From Amazonocrinis nigriterrae CENA67 (GTDB lineage: Bacteria; Cyanobacteriota; Cyanobacteriia; Cyanobacteriales; Nostocaceae): a DNA stretch of 64,000 bases. Position numbers and translations under genes: made by a program. Positions 57,296 through 64,000 of this stretch are shown here, one piece after another; the first letter of the stretch is position 1; each line of letters starts with the position of its first letter. The notes below the pieces were generated by a model. It made no database searches. It was given only the letters and a program-made list of their open reading frames with translations, and was not told where the DNA came from. The stretch covers positions 1 to 64,000 of the forward strand of contig NZ_JAECZC010000001.1 in the NCBI RefSeq assembly GCF_016056305.1, written 5' to 3'.

Positions 57296-57332
57296 AAATG
57301 CAAAATTAAAATTATTTTTTAATTTTGCATTT
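57296..57332. terminator. 16-bp hairpin downstream of the AarF gene
   Basis: AAATGCAAAATTAAAA (57296-57311) pairs perfectly with TTTTAATTTTGCATTT (57317-57332) around a 5-base loop, 16 bases after the minus-strand kinase stop. The ATGCAAAATT core is shared with the hairpin at 38964-39007, so it may be a recurring terminator type. Confidence 0.65.
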
Positions 57333-57347
57333 CTAATTTTAAATTTT

Positions 57348-59432
57348 CTACACTCTTGTAGACAATAATGTAGTTGCAGGCTGAGCTAACTTTGTATCTT
57401 GATTGGTATTAACTTCTTCCGCTGCTAACAATTGGCGAATCAGATGTGTTACAGCCTTTTGCACCAAGCGGTTAGTAACTTGCTGACCCAAACGCTGTAC
57501 ACCTGGATTTACTAATAGCTGGCTGAGTTGGGGAGCAAGTTGTATTGGGTCAAAGCCACGAGTTTCTCGGAGAATATTTAAAATCCTGGTAATATGTTCT
57601 AAAGTTTGTTGCTGTTCATCTGTGGCTGTTGGAGTTTCGTTAATTGCTGTTAAGCCTACTCTCTCACGCAGCAAGTAGGTGAAGTTATGCAAAACATTTT
57701 TACCTAAAGCATTAATGCCGTTTACCAATTCATCTACTAACTTGTCACGAATGAAAGCACCGCGTTCAGAAGATAGAAAGTCCAGACCTTGATTTAGCAC
57801 CAAGTTGAAGTCGTAATCTTGATTTTTGCGGGCATTACGTAATAAGTTTTCTAGACGATTCCAACGGAATCTACCTTCTTTAAACAGCAAATCTCGTAGT
57901 GATGTTCTTAACTCAATTGCTGGGTCAGTTAACAAGCGTTTAGCAACATAAGGATAAGCTTCGCTGAGGACTTTGAAGTTAGGATCTATATAAATAGCAA
58001 TACCTTCCAGCGTCACAAGGGAGCGAATAATTAAAGCGTAGTATGGAGGTACGCGGAAGGGATACTCATACATCAAAGCTGATAATTCATCGGTGATACT
58101 TTTGATATTAAGTTCCGCAACAGTAGCACCTTGAGCATCAGCAAATACTCTGGCAAAAGCTGGAATAATCGGCGTTAAATCTGTATCTGGTGTTAAGAAA
58201 TCTAGTTTTACGTAGTCGTTGGCTAAACCTTCAAAGTCGCGGTTAACCACGTGAACGATCGCTTCAATTAAACCATAACGCTGAGGCGGCTTAATCTCAC
58301 TCATCATGCCAAAATCGAGATAAGCCAATTTCCCATCGGTTGTGGCTAACAAGTTTCCTGGGTGGGGGTCAGCATGGAAAAATCCATGTTCTAACAACTG
58401 ACGCAAGGAACATTGCACACCCACTTCAATTAAATAACGGGCATCTATGCCTTGCTCACTAATTTCTTTTGTCTGGGTTAATTTTGTCCCATTAATCCAC
58501 TCCATCGTCAAGACGCGACGATTCGTATATTCCCAGTAAATTTTCGGTACGTAAATGTCCTTTATATGACCATACAACTGAAAAAAGCGCTCGGCATTTT
58601 GTCCTTCATGGATGTAATCCATCTCTTCAAAAATGCGATCGCCTAATTCATCAAGAATCCCAACTAAGTCACTCCGCACCCGTTTGACGTTTTTCTGTAC
58701 CCAACCCGCAAGGCGGCGCAAAATGTACAAGTCAATGGTAATTCGTTCTCTCAAGTCGGGGCGTTGGACTTTAACGGCGACTTCTTCACCTGTATTGAGT
58801 TTACCCTTGTAGACTTGCCCCAAGGAAGCAGCAGCAATTGGCTGGGGTGAAAGTTGGACGTAAATTTCTTCTGGTGGTGCGCCTAATTCTTCTTCAATAA
58901 ACTGGTAAGCAATTTCGTTAGGAAAAGGTGGTAGTTGGTCTTGTAGCCTGGTTAATTCTTCTAGATATACCGGAGGAACTAAATCCGGTCTGGTGGATAA
59001 AGCTTGTCCAATTTTGATGTAAGCAGGCCCCAACTTTGTTAGTAATTCTCGTAGCTGAATGGCTCGACGACGGTCATTTTTAACGACAATTCCCCGTCGG
59101 CTGTCCCACCACAACCCAAAAACAAACGATAGAGTCGGCCCCAAAACTGCCAAAATCCGCTGCAAAACTTGCAGGGGTCTTTTTTGGTAGTGGGCTGCTA
59201 TTTCTAGGGCATTGTAGGTTATTGTCTGAAACTCGGCTTCTACCTCTAGCCCCTGCTGTCTTTGGTTTGCTAAAAGTTTTGGCGATCGCACAACCAAGCC
59301 TTGTGTACCATTTTCTGGCACTACTTCAGTAACCTGTGGTTCGCCCTCAATCAATTCGGGAGTTGGGGGAAGTGTCTTAACAATCATGAAGAAAGCCACC
59401 AGTTGGATGAATCTTGTTAAGTATTGTAACAA
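57348..59432 (-). CDS. AarF/ABC1/UbiB kinase family protein
   Basis: An atypical protein-kinase-like ATPase of the UbiB/ABC1 family, linked to quinone and prenyl-lipid metabolism in chloroplasts and cyanobacteria. About 680-694 residues; ATG 59432 opens with a hydrophobic MLQYLTRFIQLVAFF, while ATG 59387 (MIVKTLPPTPE) is a plausible alternative. Family motifs are KLGPAYIKIGQALSTRPDLVP (the KxGQ motif), AAASLGQVYKGKL (Ala-rich loop), VAVKVQRP and HADPHPGNLLATTDGKLAYLDFGMM (catalytic loop and DFG). The C-terminal 200 residues are specific to the long cyanobacterial type, with a predicted helical region. Confidence 0.93.
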   Translation of the reverse strand: MLQYLTRFIQLVAFFMIVKTLPPTPELIEGEPQVTEVVPENGTQGLVVRSPKLLANQRQQGLEVEAEFQTITYNALEIAAHYQKRPLQVLQRILAVLGPTLSFVFGLWWDSRRGIVVKNDRRRAIQLRELLTKLGPAYIKIGQALSTRPDLVPPVYLEELTRLQDQLPPFPNEIAYQFIEEELGAPPEEIYVQLSPQPIAAASLGQVYKGKLNTGEEVAVKVQRPDLRERITIDLYILRRLAGWVQKNVKRVRSDLVGILDELGDRIFEEMDYIHEGQNAERFFQLYGHIKDIYVPKIYWEYTNRRVLTMEWINGTKLTQTKEISEQGIDARYLIEVGVQCSLRQLLEHGFFHADPHPGNLLATTDGKLAYLDFGMMSEIKPPQRYGLIEAIVHVVNRDFEGLANDYVKLDFLTPDTDLTPIIPAFARVFADAQGATVAELNIKSITDELSALMYEYPFRVPPYYALIIRSLVTLEGIAIYIDPNFKVLSEAYPYVAKRLLTDPAIELRTSLRDLLFKEGRFRWNRLENLLRNARKNQDYDFNLVLNQGLDFLSSERGAFIRDKLVDELVNGINALGKNVLHNFTYLLRERVGLTAINETPTATDEQQQTLEHITRILNILRETRGFDPIQLAPQLSQLLVNPGVQRLGQQVTNRLVQKAVTHLIRQLLAAEEVNTNQDTKLAQPATTLLSTRV

Positions 59433-59773
59433 TATGTTTACAGTCCGGCACCCTCAAGCAGTCAGAAGATTTAGCATCTTCAAAACTACAGAGGTTATTA
59501 ACAGGTTTGCTACACTTAAATGGGCTTACTAGTTTAATAGTAGTAGGTATTGGTGTCTTTCTGAGTGCTGAGTGCTTTTCTAAGTGCTGAGTGCTAAGTG
59601 CTGAGTGCTGAGTATAAACCCAGTTCCTTCATTGTTCTAATCAATCAACACTGTCCTAACTTACGTGACTAAAGCTATACTAGCGCCGCAGGCGCTATTC
59701 ATACTCAGCACTCAGCACTTTCAACTCAGCACTTTAAAAAGGACTCAGCACTACTCAAGGAGAATTTGGCTTG
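59433..59773. repeat. Intergenic region with inverted heptamer repeats
   Basis: Two clusters of the same heptamer family occur in opposite orientation: GTGCTGAGTGCT(A/G)AGT units at 59562-59612 and ACTCAGCACTCAGCACTTT units at 59703-59755. They could fold into a large cruciform of about 200 bases just upstream of recN. Single copies also occur at 34326-34343, 36433 and 62353-62364. No gene is present. Confidence 0.7.
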
Positions 59774-61522
59774 ATGTTGCTTTGCCTGCGAATTGAAAAC
59801 TTTGCCCTGATTGACCAACTGGAGTTGGAATTCGGTGCTGGACTGAATGTCTTGACAGGTGAAACCGGCGCAGGGAAATCGATTATCCTTGATGCTATTG
59901 ATGCTGTCTTGGGTGGGAAAGTCTCAAGCCGAGTCATTCGTACAGGGACAAGTAGAACTTTAGTCGAAGGTACTTTCACGTATAGTCCCTCCCTAGCCGC
60001 TTGGTTAAGTGAACAAGAAATTGATTCAATCGATGATCATACCGTAGTCATCAGTCGAGAAATTACAGCTACTAGTAGTAATATCCGCAGTCGATCGCGG
60101 GTGAATGGAGTGTTGGTAAATCGGCAGATTATGGCAGAACTGCGCGATCGCTTGGTGGAAATCACCGCCCAAGGTCAAACTGTACAGGTGGGACAGTCTG
60201 CCCAAATCCGCGAATGGTTGGATTTGTATGGCGGCGACTCCCTCATCCAACAGCGTCAACAAATCGCCGCTGCCTTTGGCGCCTATCAACAAGCCCATCT
60301 TACACTAGAAAAACGTCGCACATCCGAGCGGGAACGCCTGCAACAACTCGACTTGCTCACTTATCAAGTGCAAGAATTGTCAGCAGCCAACCTCGACGAT
60401 CCCCAAGAATTAGAACAAATTTTACAAGAACGGGAACGCCTGAATCATGTTGTTGATTTGCAACAGATGAGTTACAAAGTCTATCAGGCTTTGTATCAAA
60501 ATGATGACGAAACTCCAGCCGCAGCTGACTTATTGGCAGACAGCGAGGCGACATTAAACGACATGGTGGAATATGACGCCCAACTGCAAACCCTGCTGGA
60601 CTTGGTGAGGGACGCACAAGCCGCAGTAGTGGAAGTAGGACGCCAAATAAATGCCTATGGCGATAGTTTAGAAGCCGATCCCCAACGTTTAGAAGAAGTA
60701 GAAGAACGGATTCGGGAATTAAAGCAAATTTGCCGTAAGTACGGGCCGACACTAAATGAAGCGATCGCCCACTATCAAAGCATTCAAAAAGAATTAGCAC
60801 AACTCAACGACAGCGAACAATCTATCGAAAATCTCGAACAGCAAGAGAAAGCCCACTTTCATAAACTTACCCAAGCTTGTCAAAAGTTAACTCAACTGCG
60901 CCGTAAAGCTGCTGCTAATTTAGAATCTCGTTTGGTATCAGAACTCAAGCCTTTGGCTATGGAAAAGGTACAGTTTCAAGTTGAAATCGTACCCACTTCC
61001 CCAACCGCAGTAGGTGCAGACAAAATTACTTTTATGTTTAGTCCCAACCCTGGAGAACCGCTGCAACCTTTAACACAAATTGCCTCCGGTGGAGAAATGA
61101 GCCGTTTTTTACTAGCACTAAAAGCTTGTTTTTCCCAGTCAGATGCAGCCGAAACACTAGTATTTGATGAAATAGATGTGGGAGTTTCTGGAAGAGTTGC
61201 ACAAGCGATCGCCGAAAAATTACACCAGCTAAGCCAAAATAATCAAGTATTATGTGTCACTCACCAGCCCTTAGTAGCTGCCATGGCCGACCGACATTTC
61301 CGCGTCGATAAGCAAATTATTACCCAAAGCAAAGGTAAAAAAGCCGACAACGGCAACGCCGAACAGCGTACCGTTGTGCGAGTTACTAACTTAGAAGATT
61401 TAAACACTCGCCGAGAAGAACTAGCCCAATTAGCTGGAGGAAAATCAGCAAACGAAGCGATCGCTTTTGCCGAATCTCTCTTATTGCAAGCCGCTAACCA
61501 CCGCCGCCAAAAAATAACCTAA
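59774..61522 (+). CDS. recN: DNA repair protein RecN
   Basis: SMC-like ATPase acting in double-strand-break repair. The 582-residue protein, started at ATG 59774, has Walker A GETGAGKS (29-36), a long central coiled coil (about 160-370), the signature IASGGEMSRFLLALKA (about 433-448) and Walker B LVFDEIDVGVSGRVA. An in-frame TTG lies three bases upstream. It is preceded by heptamer repeats that may carry its promoter. No SOS box was identified. Confidence 0.96.
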   Translation: MLLCLRIENFALIDQLELEFGAGLNVLTGETGAGKSIILDAIDAVLGGKVSSRVIRTGTSRTLVEGTFTYSPSLAAWLSEQEIDSIDDHTVVISREITATSSNIRSRSRVNGVLVNRQIMAELRDRLVEITAQGQTVQVGQSAQIREWLDLYGGDSLIQQRQQIAAAFGAYQQAHLTLEKRRTSERERLQQLDLLTYQVQELSAANLDDPQELEQILQERERLNHVVDLQQMSYKVYQALYQNDDETPAAADLLADSEATLNDMVEYDAQLQTLLDLVRDAQAAVVEVGRQINAYGDSLEADPQRLEEVEERIRELKQICRKYGPTLNEAIAHYQSIQKELAQLNDSEQSIENLEQQEKAHFHKLTQACQKLTQLRRKAAANLESRLVSELKPLAMEKVQFQVEIVPTSPTAVGADKITFMFSPNPGEPLQPLTQIASGGEMSRFLLALKACFSQSDAAETLVFDEIDVGVSGRVAQAIAEKLHQLSQNNQVLCVTHQPLVAAMADRHFRVDKQIITQSKGKKADNGNAEQRTVVRVTNLEDLNTRREELAQLAGGKSANEAIAFAESLLLQAANHRRQKIT

Positions 61523-61591
61523 TCTTCTTTGTGTCTTAGTGTCTTAGTGCCTTTGTGGTAAAAAAGTAATCAAAGACAGGCAGGATAAAAG

Positions 61592-62149
61592 GTGGCAATC
61601 GAAATCTACGTTAGCACTGATATAGAAGCGGATGGGCCGATCCCAGGGCCCCACTCTATGCTGAGTATTGCCTCAGCAGCATACACCGCAGACAAACAAT
61701 TAATAGCGACTTTTACGGCGAATCTAGAAACCTTACCAGGGGCAACAGGACACCCTGTAACTATGAATTGGTGGTCACAACAGCCAGAAGCTTGGGCGGC
61801 CTGTCGAGTAGATCAAAAGCCACCAGCAGAGGTAATGGAGTCTTACCACGCTTGGCTTTTGGCGTTGCCAGGTAAACCGATTTTCGTTGGCTACCCAGCT
61901 GCCTATGACTTTATGTTTGTCTACTGGTATTTAATGAACTTTGTAGGGAATAGCCCATTTAAACACTCAGCACTGGATATTAGATCCTATACGATGGCAT
62001 TCCTGAAAAAAAATTATAAGGAATCCGGTAAAGAAAATTTACCTGCTGAATGGTTGGAGAATCAGCCATTAAAGCACGTTGCCTTAGATGATGCCATCCA
62101 GCAGGGGAAGTTATTTTGTAACTTGTTGCAAGCGAATCTTCAGGGTTGA
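61592..62149 (+). CDS. Exonuclease-like protein (DEDD fold)
   Basis: A 185-residue protein starting at GTG 61592 (reads [15 protein letters not shown]). The N-terminal [18 protein letters not shown] contains the D-x-E acidic pair of DEDD 3'-5' exonucleases (RNase T/DnaQ-like); a central [14 protein letters not shown] gives the second Asp, and a late [11 protein letters not shown] gives the final H/D pair. All four acidic positions appear present. Substrate (RNA or DNA) is unknown. It begins 69 bases after recN on the same strand, so shared transcription is possible. Confidence 0.8.
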   Translation: MAIEIYVSTDIEADGPIPGPHSMLSIASAAYTADKQLIATFTANLETLPGATGHPVTMNWWSQQPEAWAACRVDQKPPAEVMESYHAWLLALPGKPIFVGYPAAYDFMFVYWYLMNFVGNSPFKHSALDIRSYTMAFLKKNYKESGKENLPAEWLENQPLKHVALDDAIQQGKLFCNLLQANLQG

Positions 62150-62189
62150 CAAACAGAAGCAGGCGATCGCATCTGTAAAACTCATAGCA

Positions 62190-62231
62190 GATCCAAAAGT
62201 TTCTCAAAGCAGCCTTTGGATCTTGCCCTAT
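62190..62231. repeat. Duplicated terminator-like segment downstream of paralogue 1
   Basis: Holds AGCAGCCTTTGGATCTTGCCCTAT (62208-62231), an exact 24-base match to 63789-63812, where it forms the stop codon and terminator of paralogue 2. Here GATCCAAAAG (62190-62199) can pair with CTTTGGATC (62214-62222). It lies about 145 bases past the paralogue 1 stop on the minus strand, which suggests it came with a duplicated or deleted family copy. Confidence 0.7.
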
Positions 62232-62374
62232 ATAGCCGTAGTCAGATGTGCTAGGACAATATTGATTGCTCAAAGCCTTGGAAAAACTGGCTTTCCACTC
62301 AGCAACGCCACATGCTTCAAGTCGGCAAAGCCGCCCAACGCAGTGGCTCCTCAGCACTCAGCACTTTGCTATCC

Positions 62375-63694
62375 CTAGACACTCTCAATATAAGCTTTAA
62401 TCGTAGGTAAGCCTGTCATCTTTTCATAGAAGAAATTATTGACAATTTTCATCACCTCTGCTTGAGCTACATCCACTTCCGAACCAAGGGGAGTGCCAGG
62501 TTCTTGGCGGCACAAATTGCGGTAAAGGCGCAGCAGATGACGCACAATCTCTAATTCTTCTTCTCCCTCCAATACCTTGACAGTCGCCAGAATCAGTTCA
62601 TCAGTCTGATTGAGAATGCTGTCAATATCAAATACAGTACTTTTGTCCCTAGCTTCTTTGACAGTTAGCACCAATGCATGAACTTGGTAAAGTAGCGCTG
62701 CTGGTTCATCGAACAACTCACGCAAAAAGGCTGCTTCCTCATAACGCCCATTCAGTCGGAAGATGTTATATAGACGCTTGGCTGCTTTGCCGTAGTTCAG
62801 GTTATCGCCTTTGACACATTTTTTGACTTCCTTTTCCAATCGTGCCACATAATCATCCATGACATCGCTGGAAACCTGCTTCACCAGCTTGGAAAAGATT
62901 GGCGCGGATTCAGCATCTAAGTAAACTTCCTGGAAATAGCCGTCCAGATAACCGTCTAGTGGAGTGATGGTTCCATCTGGTGCTTCCCAGGTAACATCTA
63001 ACATATTGCCAGCATTGGTCAACTGACCGCGTATTGTATCACCAACCACCCAGTCCAGCTTGCACCAACCTGGGTCATGTGCCACAGAATCCCAGGTGAT
63101 GACCACAGGATTGCCCTCTGGGTCGCTCACTTCAATTTGTCCAGCGACGATATCATCGGGATACCAGGTAATTGGTGAACCAGCGTGCATGGTATATTCT
63201 CCCCGAATTACCTGTTGGGGGTAACCACCAAACTTTACTTCAAGTAACTGGTAATTAGGGCCAGACAAAGTATTAAGTGCCTTCTCGCGCATCAGTTTGG
63301 CAATAATCTGGCAAGCTTCGCTACGGGTGGGTGCTATGATATTCACCCGCTCAAAGTAGTCGCAGTCACCAGGATAAGTCTGAATCTTAGATTGAGCCGC
63401 TGAACCAGAAAGCGCCAAGGCAGTTTCTACGACACCAGGTATATCATCAAATTCAACGATTTTGCCAATGGCGCGAAACCTTGCCAACTCCTGCGGGTCA
63501 AAATCCAACATGCTGACTTTGTGCCCAAATACACCTGTTTCTTTGTCCACAACAATATCACTATCGCCTGTGGCCTCGGTGATAGATTTCATCCAGCGTT
63601 CTAATTCTTGCTCATTCAGTTGAACGCCCAATCTATTGGCAGATTCTACAACACGTTTGTATGCGTCTACAGTTTGGTCTTGTGGATTTGTCAT
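62375..63694 (-). CDS. Unassigned protein of a tandem family, nucleotidyltransferase-like motif (paralogue 1)
   Basis: A 439-residue soluble protein; I do not recognise a named family. LALSGSAAQSKIQTYPGDCDYFERVNIIAPT (about 93-123) has a Gly-Ser (97-98) followed by D-x-D (110, 112), the arrangement of nucleotidyltransferase-fold active sites; this is an inference. A middle part (about 150-270) looks beta-rich with many Trp and Gly residues (AGSPITWYPDDIVAGQIEVSD). The C-terminal third is helical and closes with RHLLRLYRNLCRQE...FFYEKMTGLPTIKAYIE. The next gene upstream encodes a close homologue. Start ATG 63694. Confidence 0.8.
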   Translation of the reverse strand: MTNPQDQTVDAYKRVVESANRLGVQLNEQELERWMKSITEATGDSDIVVDKETGVFGHKVSMLDFDPQELARFRAIGKIVEFDDIPGVVETALALSGSAAQSKIQTYPGDCDYFERVNIIAPTRSEACQIIAKLMREKALNTLSGPNYQLLEVKFGGYPQQVIRGEYTMHAGSPITWYPDDIVAGQIEVSDPEGNPVVITWDSVAHDPGWCKLDWVVGDTIRGQLTNAGNMLDVTWEAPDGTITPLDGYLDGYFQEVYLDAESAPIFSKLVKQVSSDVMDDYVARLEKEVKKCVKGDNLNYGKAAKRLYNIFRLNGRYEEAAFLRELFDEPAALLYQVHALVLTVKEARDKSTVFDIDSILNQTDELILATVKVLEGEEELEIVRHLLRLYRNLCRQEPGTPLGSEVDVAQAEVMKIVNNFFYEKMTGLPTIKAYIESV

Positions 63695-63763
63695 TGTCTA
63701 TCGTTTAGTGTTCACCAAGACAGCCATCTCATCGTAGCTGTCAGATTTGACAACAGATTCGCC

Positions 63764-63800
63764 TATAAAAAATTCCAAGGCTGCTTTGAGCAGCCTTTGG
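63764..63800 (-). terminator. Intrinsic terminator of paralogue 2
   Basis: On the minus strand CCAAAGGCTGCT pairs with AGCAGCCTTGG (one bulge) around a CAA loop and is followed by AATTTTTTAT. It lies directly after the paralogue 2 stop codon (63809-63811). The stem plus six-T run is a good Rho-independent terminator. Confidence 0.8.
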
Positions 63801-63808
63801 ATCTTGCC

Positions 63809-64000
63809 CTATGCCTGGTAATTGTCGATATAAGCCTTAATTGTGGGTAAGGCTGTCATCTTTTCATAGAAGAAATTGTTGACAATTTGCATTACCTCTG
63901 CTTGGGCTACACTCACTTCAGAACCCAAGGGAGTACCAGATTCTTGGCGGCACAAACTGCGGTAGAGTCGCAGCAAATGACGCACAACCTCCAACTCCTC
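63809..64000 (-). CDS. Paralogue 2 of the unassigned tandem family (partial)
   Basis: The 3' end of a gene that runs off the right edge of the window; 63 codons plus stop are visible. They read EELEVVRHLLRLYRSLCRQE...GTPLGSEVSVAQAEVMQIVNNFFYEKMTALPTIKAYIDNYQA, nearly identical to the end of paralogue 1 (differences at about eight of the 60 aligned positions). The internal methionine-like start near 63994 (a TTG) is not the true start. With paralogue 1 downstream on the same strand it forms a tandem duplicate, separated by about 115 bases and its own terminator. Confidence 0.9.
   Translation of the reverse strand, partial: EELEVVRHLLRLYRSLCRQESGTPLGSEVSVAQAEVMQIVNNFFYEKMTALPTIKAYIDNYQA

Noticed and set aside
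1-64000. tRNA, rRNA, tmRNA or transposase genes
   Set aside because: I looked for T-loop-like GGTTCRANYCC words, tmRNA ends and transposase motifs and found none that would stand up; small RNAs cannot be excluded.

Overview
The window is chromosomal DNA of a filamentous, Nostocales-type (Nostoc/Anabaena-like) cyanobacterium. The evidence is psaM (photosystem I subunit XII), gun4, a photosynthetic-type gap2, a valyl-tRNA synthetase carrying the cyanobacterial CAAD membrane domain, ictB, a cyanoexosortase, very frequent GCGATCGC (HIP1) octamers, and the heptamer-type tandem repeats and GC-rich dispersed repeats typical of these genomes. I see no rRNA, tRNA, CRISPR array, prophage or intact insertion sequence.

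Layout. 0-10 kb is housekeeping: a lumen-type cyclophilin, a Uma2 protein, mtnA (methionine salvage), a two-DTG aspartic protease, an ABC-type sugar ATPase, a hicB gene with a frameshifted hicA, gun4, icd and an exported Mn superoxide dismutase. 10.8-18.2 kb is an exopolysaccharide/protein-sorting block on the minus strand, in transcription order: DegT aminotransferase, cyanoexosortase A, its EpsI-like partner, a Wza-like exporter, a Wzc-like protein. 19-26.4 kb holds a degenerate sensor kinase, ictB, a WGxxGxxG protein, smpB, a LuxR-type response regulator and a low-molecular-weight tyrosine phosphatase. 27-36.3 kb holds ybaB, murC-murB, nadD, gap2, thiL (with an inserted repeat) and dxs. 36.5-48.6 kb holds an SLH protein, a PEP-CTERM protein (probable exosortase substrate), a family-2 glycosyltransferase, ebsA, a DRTGG protein, a Rossmann-type protein, yajQ, a GST pair, a TPR protein, a small membrane protein and psaM. 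48.8-64 kb holds an FGGY kinase, an AmpG-like MFS plus GlcNAc-kinase pair, a GxxExxY gene between inverted repeats, valS-CAAD, an AarF/UbiB kinase, recN, an exonuclease-like gene and two tandem paralogues of an unassigned protein family, the second cut by the window edge.

How the genes work together. The 10.8-18.2 kb block plus the PEP-CTERM protein at 38.1 kb, the tyrosine phosphatase at 25.8 kb and the glycosyltransferase at 39 kb suggest a surface polysaccharide and protein-anchoring programme. The MFS/GlcNAc-kinase pair and murC-murB point to cell-wall turnover and synthesis.

The most unusual theme is dispersed repeats that have entered or extended genes: a repeat copy inside thiL in frame, a repeat supplying the C-terminus and stop codon of cyanoexosortase A, and inverted repeats flanking (and encoding the N-terminus of) the GxxExxY gene. 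Other points for a second look are the tandem nucleotidyltransferase-like family at the right edge, the sensor kinase without its phospho-acceptor histidine, the Wzc-like protein without a tyrosine cluster, and the hicA frameshift in an 8-base homopolymer.
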